Shown here piece by piece: positions 6,141 through 6,264 of a DNA stretch of 6,264 nucleotides (its first letter is position 1; every line of letters begins with the position of its first letter). Location of the stretch: positions 1 to 6,264 of the forward strand of contig JAAYND010000178.1 in NCBI GenBank assembly GCA_012521035.1, given 5' to 3'. Origin of the DNA: Methanomicrobiales archaeon (GTDB taxonomy: Archaea; Halobacteriota; Methanomicrobia; Methanomicrobiales; Methanoculleaceae). The position numbers and the translations under genes are program-made. The notes beneath the pieces were generated by a model. It did no database searches. It was not told where the DNA came from and saw only the letters and a list, made by a program, of their open reading frames with translations.

Positions 6141-6264
6141 ATGAGAGCCGGCAAACCTATATATGATCTGAGAACCTGTCTGGAATCCGGGTACGCCCGG
6201 GGGGGTGGTAGTATTCCACGCTACATCGAGGCAGGGACAACTACACGGATCAACAGAATACTGA
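6141..6264 (+). CDS. Unrecognised N-terminal fragment of a protein, cut by the window end
   Basis: From ATG 6141 the frame stays open for 41 codons to the last complete codon. The product starts MRAGKPIYDLRTCLESGYAR, continues with a glycine-rich GGGSIPRYIEAGT, and then TTRINRIL. I do not recognise the family. There is no signal peptide or membrane segment in the visible part. In favour of a real gene are the + strand continuity with its neighbours, a TATA-like element at the right distance, and a natural-looking amino acid mix. Against it are the short length, third-position GC of about half (lower than in the neighbouring genes), and a rival noncoding reading of 6181-6218 as a structured RNA. 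Confidence 0.4.
   Translation, partial: MRAGKPIYDLRTCLESGYARGGGSIPRYIEAGTTTRINRIL
6181..6218 (+). other. Nested inverted repeat with UACG loop
   Basis: TGGAAT at 6181-6186 is the reverse complement of ATTCCA at 6213-6218. Directly inside its left arm, CCGGG 6187-6191 pairs with CCCGG 6196-6200 around the loop TACG. The two stems would stack, leaving GGGGGTGGTAGT (6201-6212) as a one-sided bulge. As RNA the loop is UACG, of the stable UNCG class, though closed by G-C rather than the usual C-G. It lies close to the start site expected from the TATA-like element at 6157-6165. It also falls inside the 6141 reading frame, so it may be coincidental. Confidence 0.3.

Noticed and set aside
6208..6264. 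GTG-initiated short frame ending at the TGA that closes the window
   Set aside because: Only 18 residues plus the stop, no promoter or ribosome binding site, and it overlaps the more natural-looking frame from 6141.

Overview
The window looks like chromosomal DNA from a methanogenic archaeon, most likely of the Methanomicrobiales and possibly Methanoculleus-like. Three things point there. One gene is the first committed enzyme of methanopterin synthesis. The sugar-phosphate enzyme is of the archaeal ApgM/COG3635 type. The coding DNA is GC-rich and interrupted by short AT-rich promoter patches with TATA-like elements. All recognised genes lie on the + strand. The genus is inference.

Layout. 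(1) 1-312 is the C-terminal end of a large membrane protein that resembles the Agl23/TIGR03663 family linked to protein N-glycosylation. (2) 313-581 is noncoding. Its first part is GC-rich and unremarkable. Its last 90 bases are strikingly AT-rich and carry three copies of an ACAGTAAA box, two of them forming an 11-bp perfect inverted repeat. (3) 582-1874 encodes a COG2865-type predicted regulator: Schlafen AlbA_2 domain, GHKL-ATPase-like domain, and C-terminal winged helix. (4) 2035-2967 encodes an NAD-dependent nucleotide-sugar epimerase/dehydratase with a good ribosome binding site. (5) 3066-4217 encodes a COG3635 phosphoglycerate mutase-like enzyme of the subgroup also proposed to be a homoserine kinase. 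(6) 4274-5821 encodes a two-domain protein, an archaeal chorismate lyase-like domain fused to beta-RFAP synthase (MptG). (7) 5822-6140 has no convincing gene but several short inverted repeats. (8) At 6141 an unrecognised reading frame begins behind a well-placed TATA-like element and runs off the window.

How they fit together. The Agl23-like protein and the epimerase may both serve surface glycan assembly, but the regulator separates them, so this is a weak link. The mutase/kinase and MptG fusion are core metabolism (carbon or threonine metabolism, and C1-carrier cofactor synthesis). The fusion is biochemically coherent: one half would make 4-hydroxybenzoate from chorismate and the other would join it to PRPP with loss of CO2. 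I see no CRISPR array, insertion sequence, rRNA or convincing tRNA. The most noteworthy signals are the repeated operator-like boxes in front of the AlbA_2 regulator and the chorismate lyase-MptG fusion.
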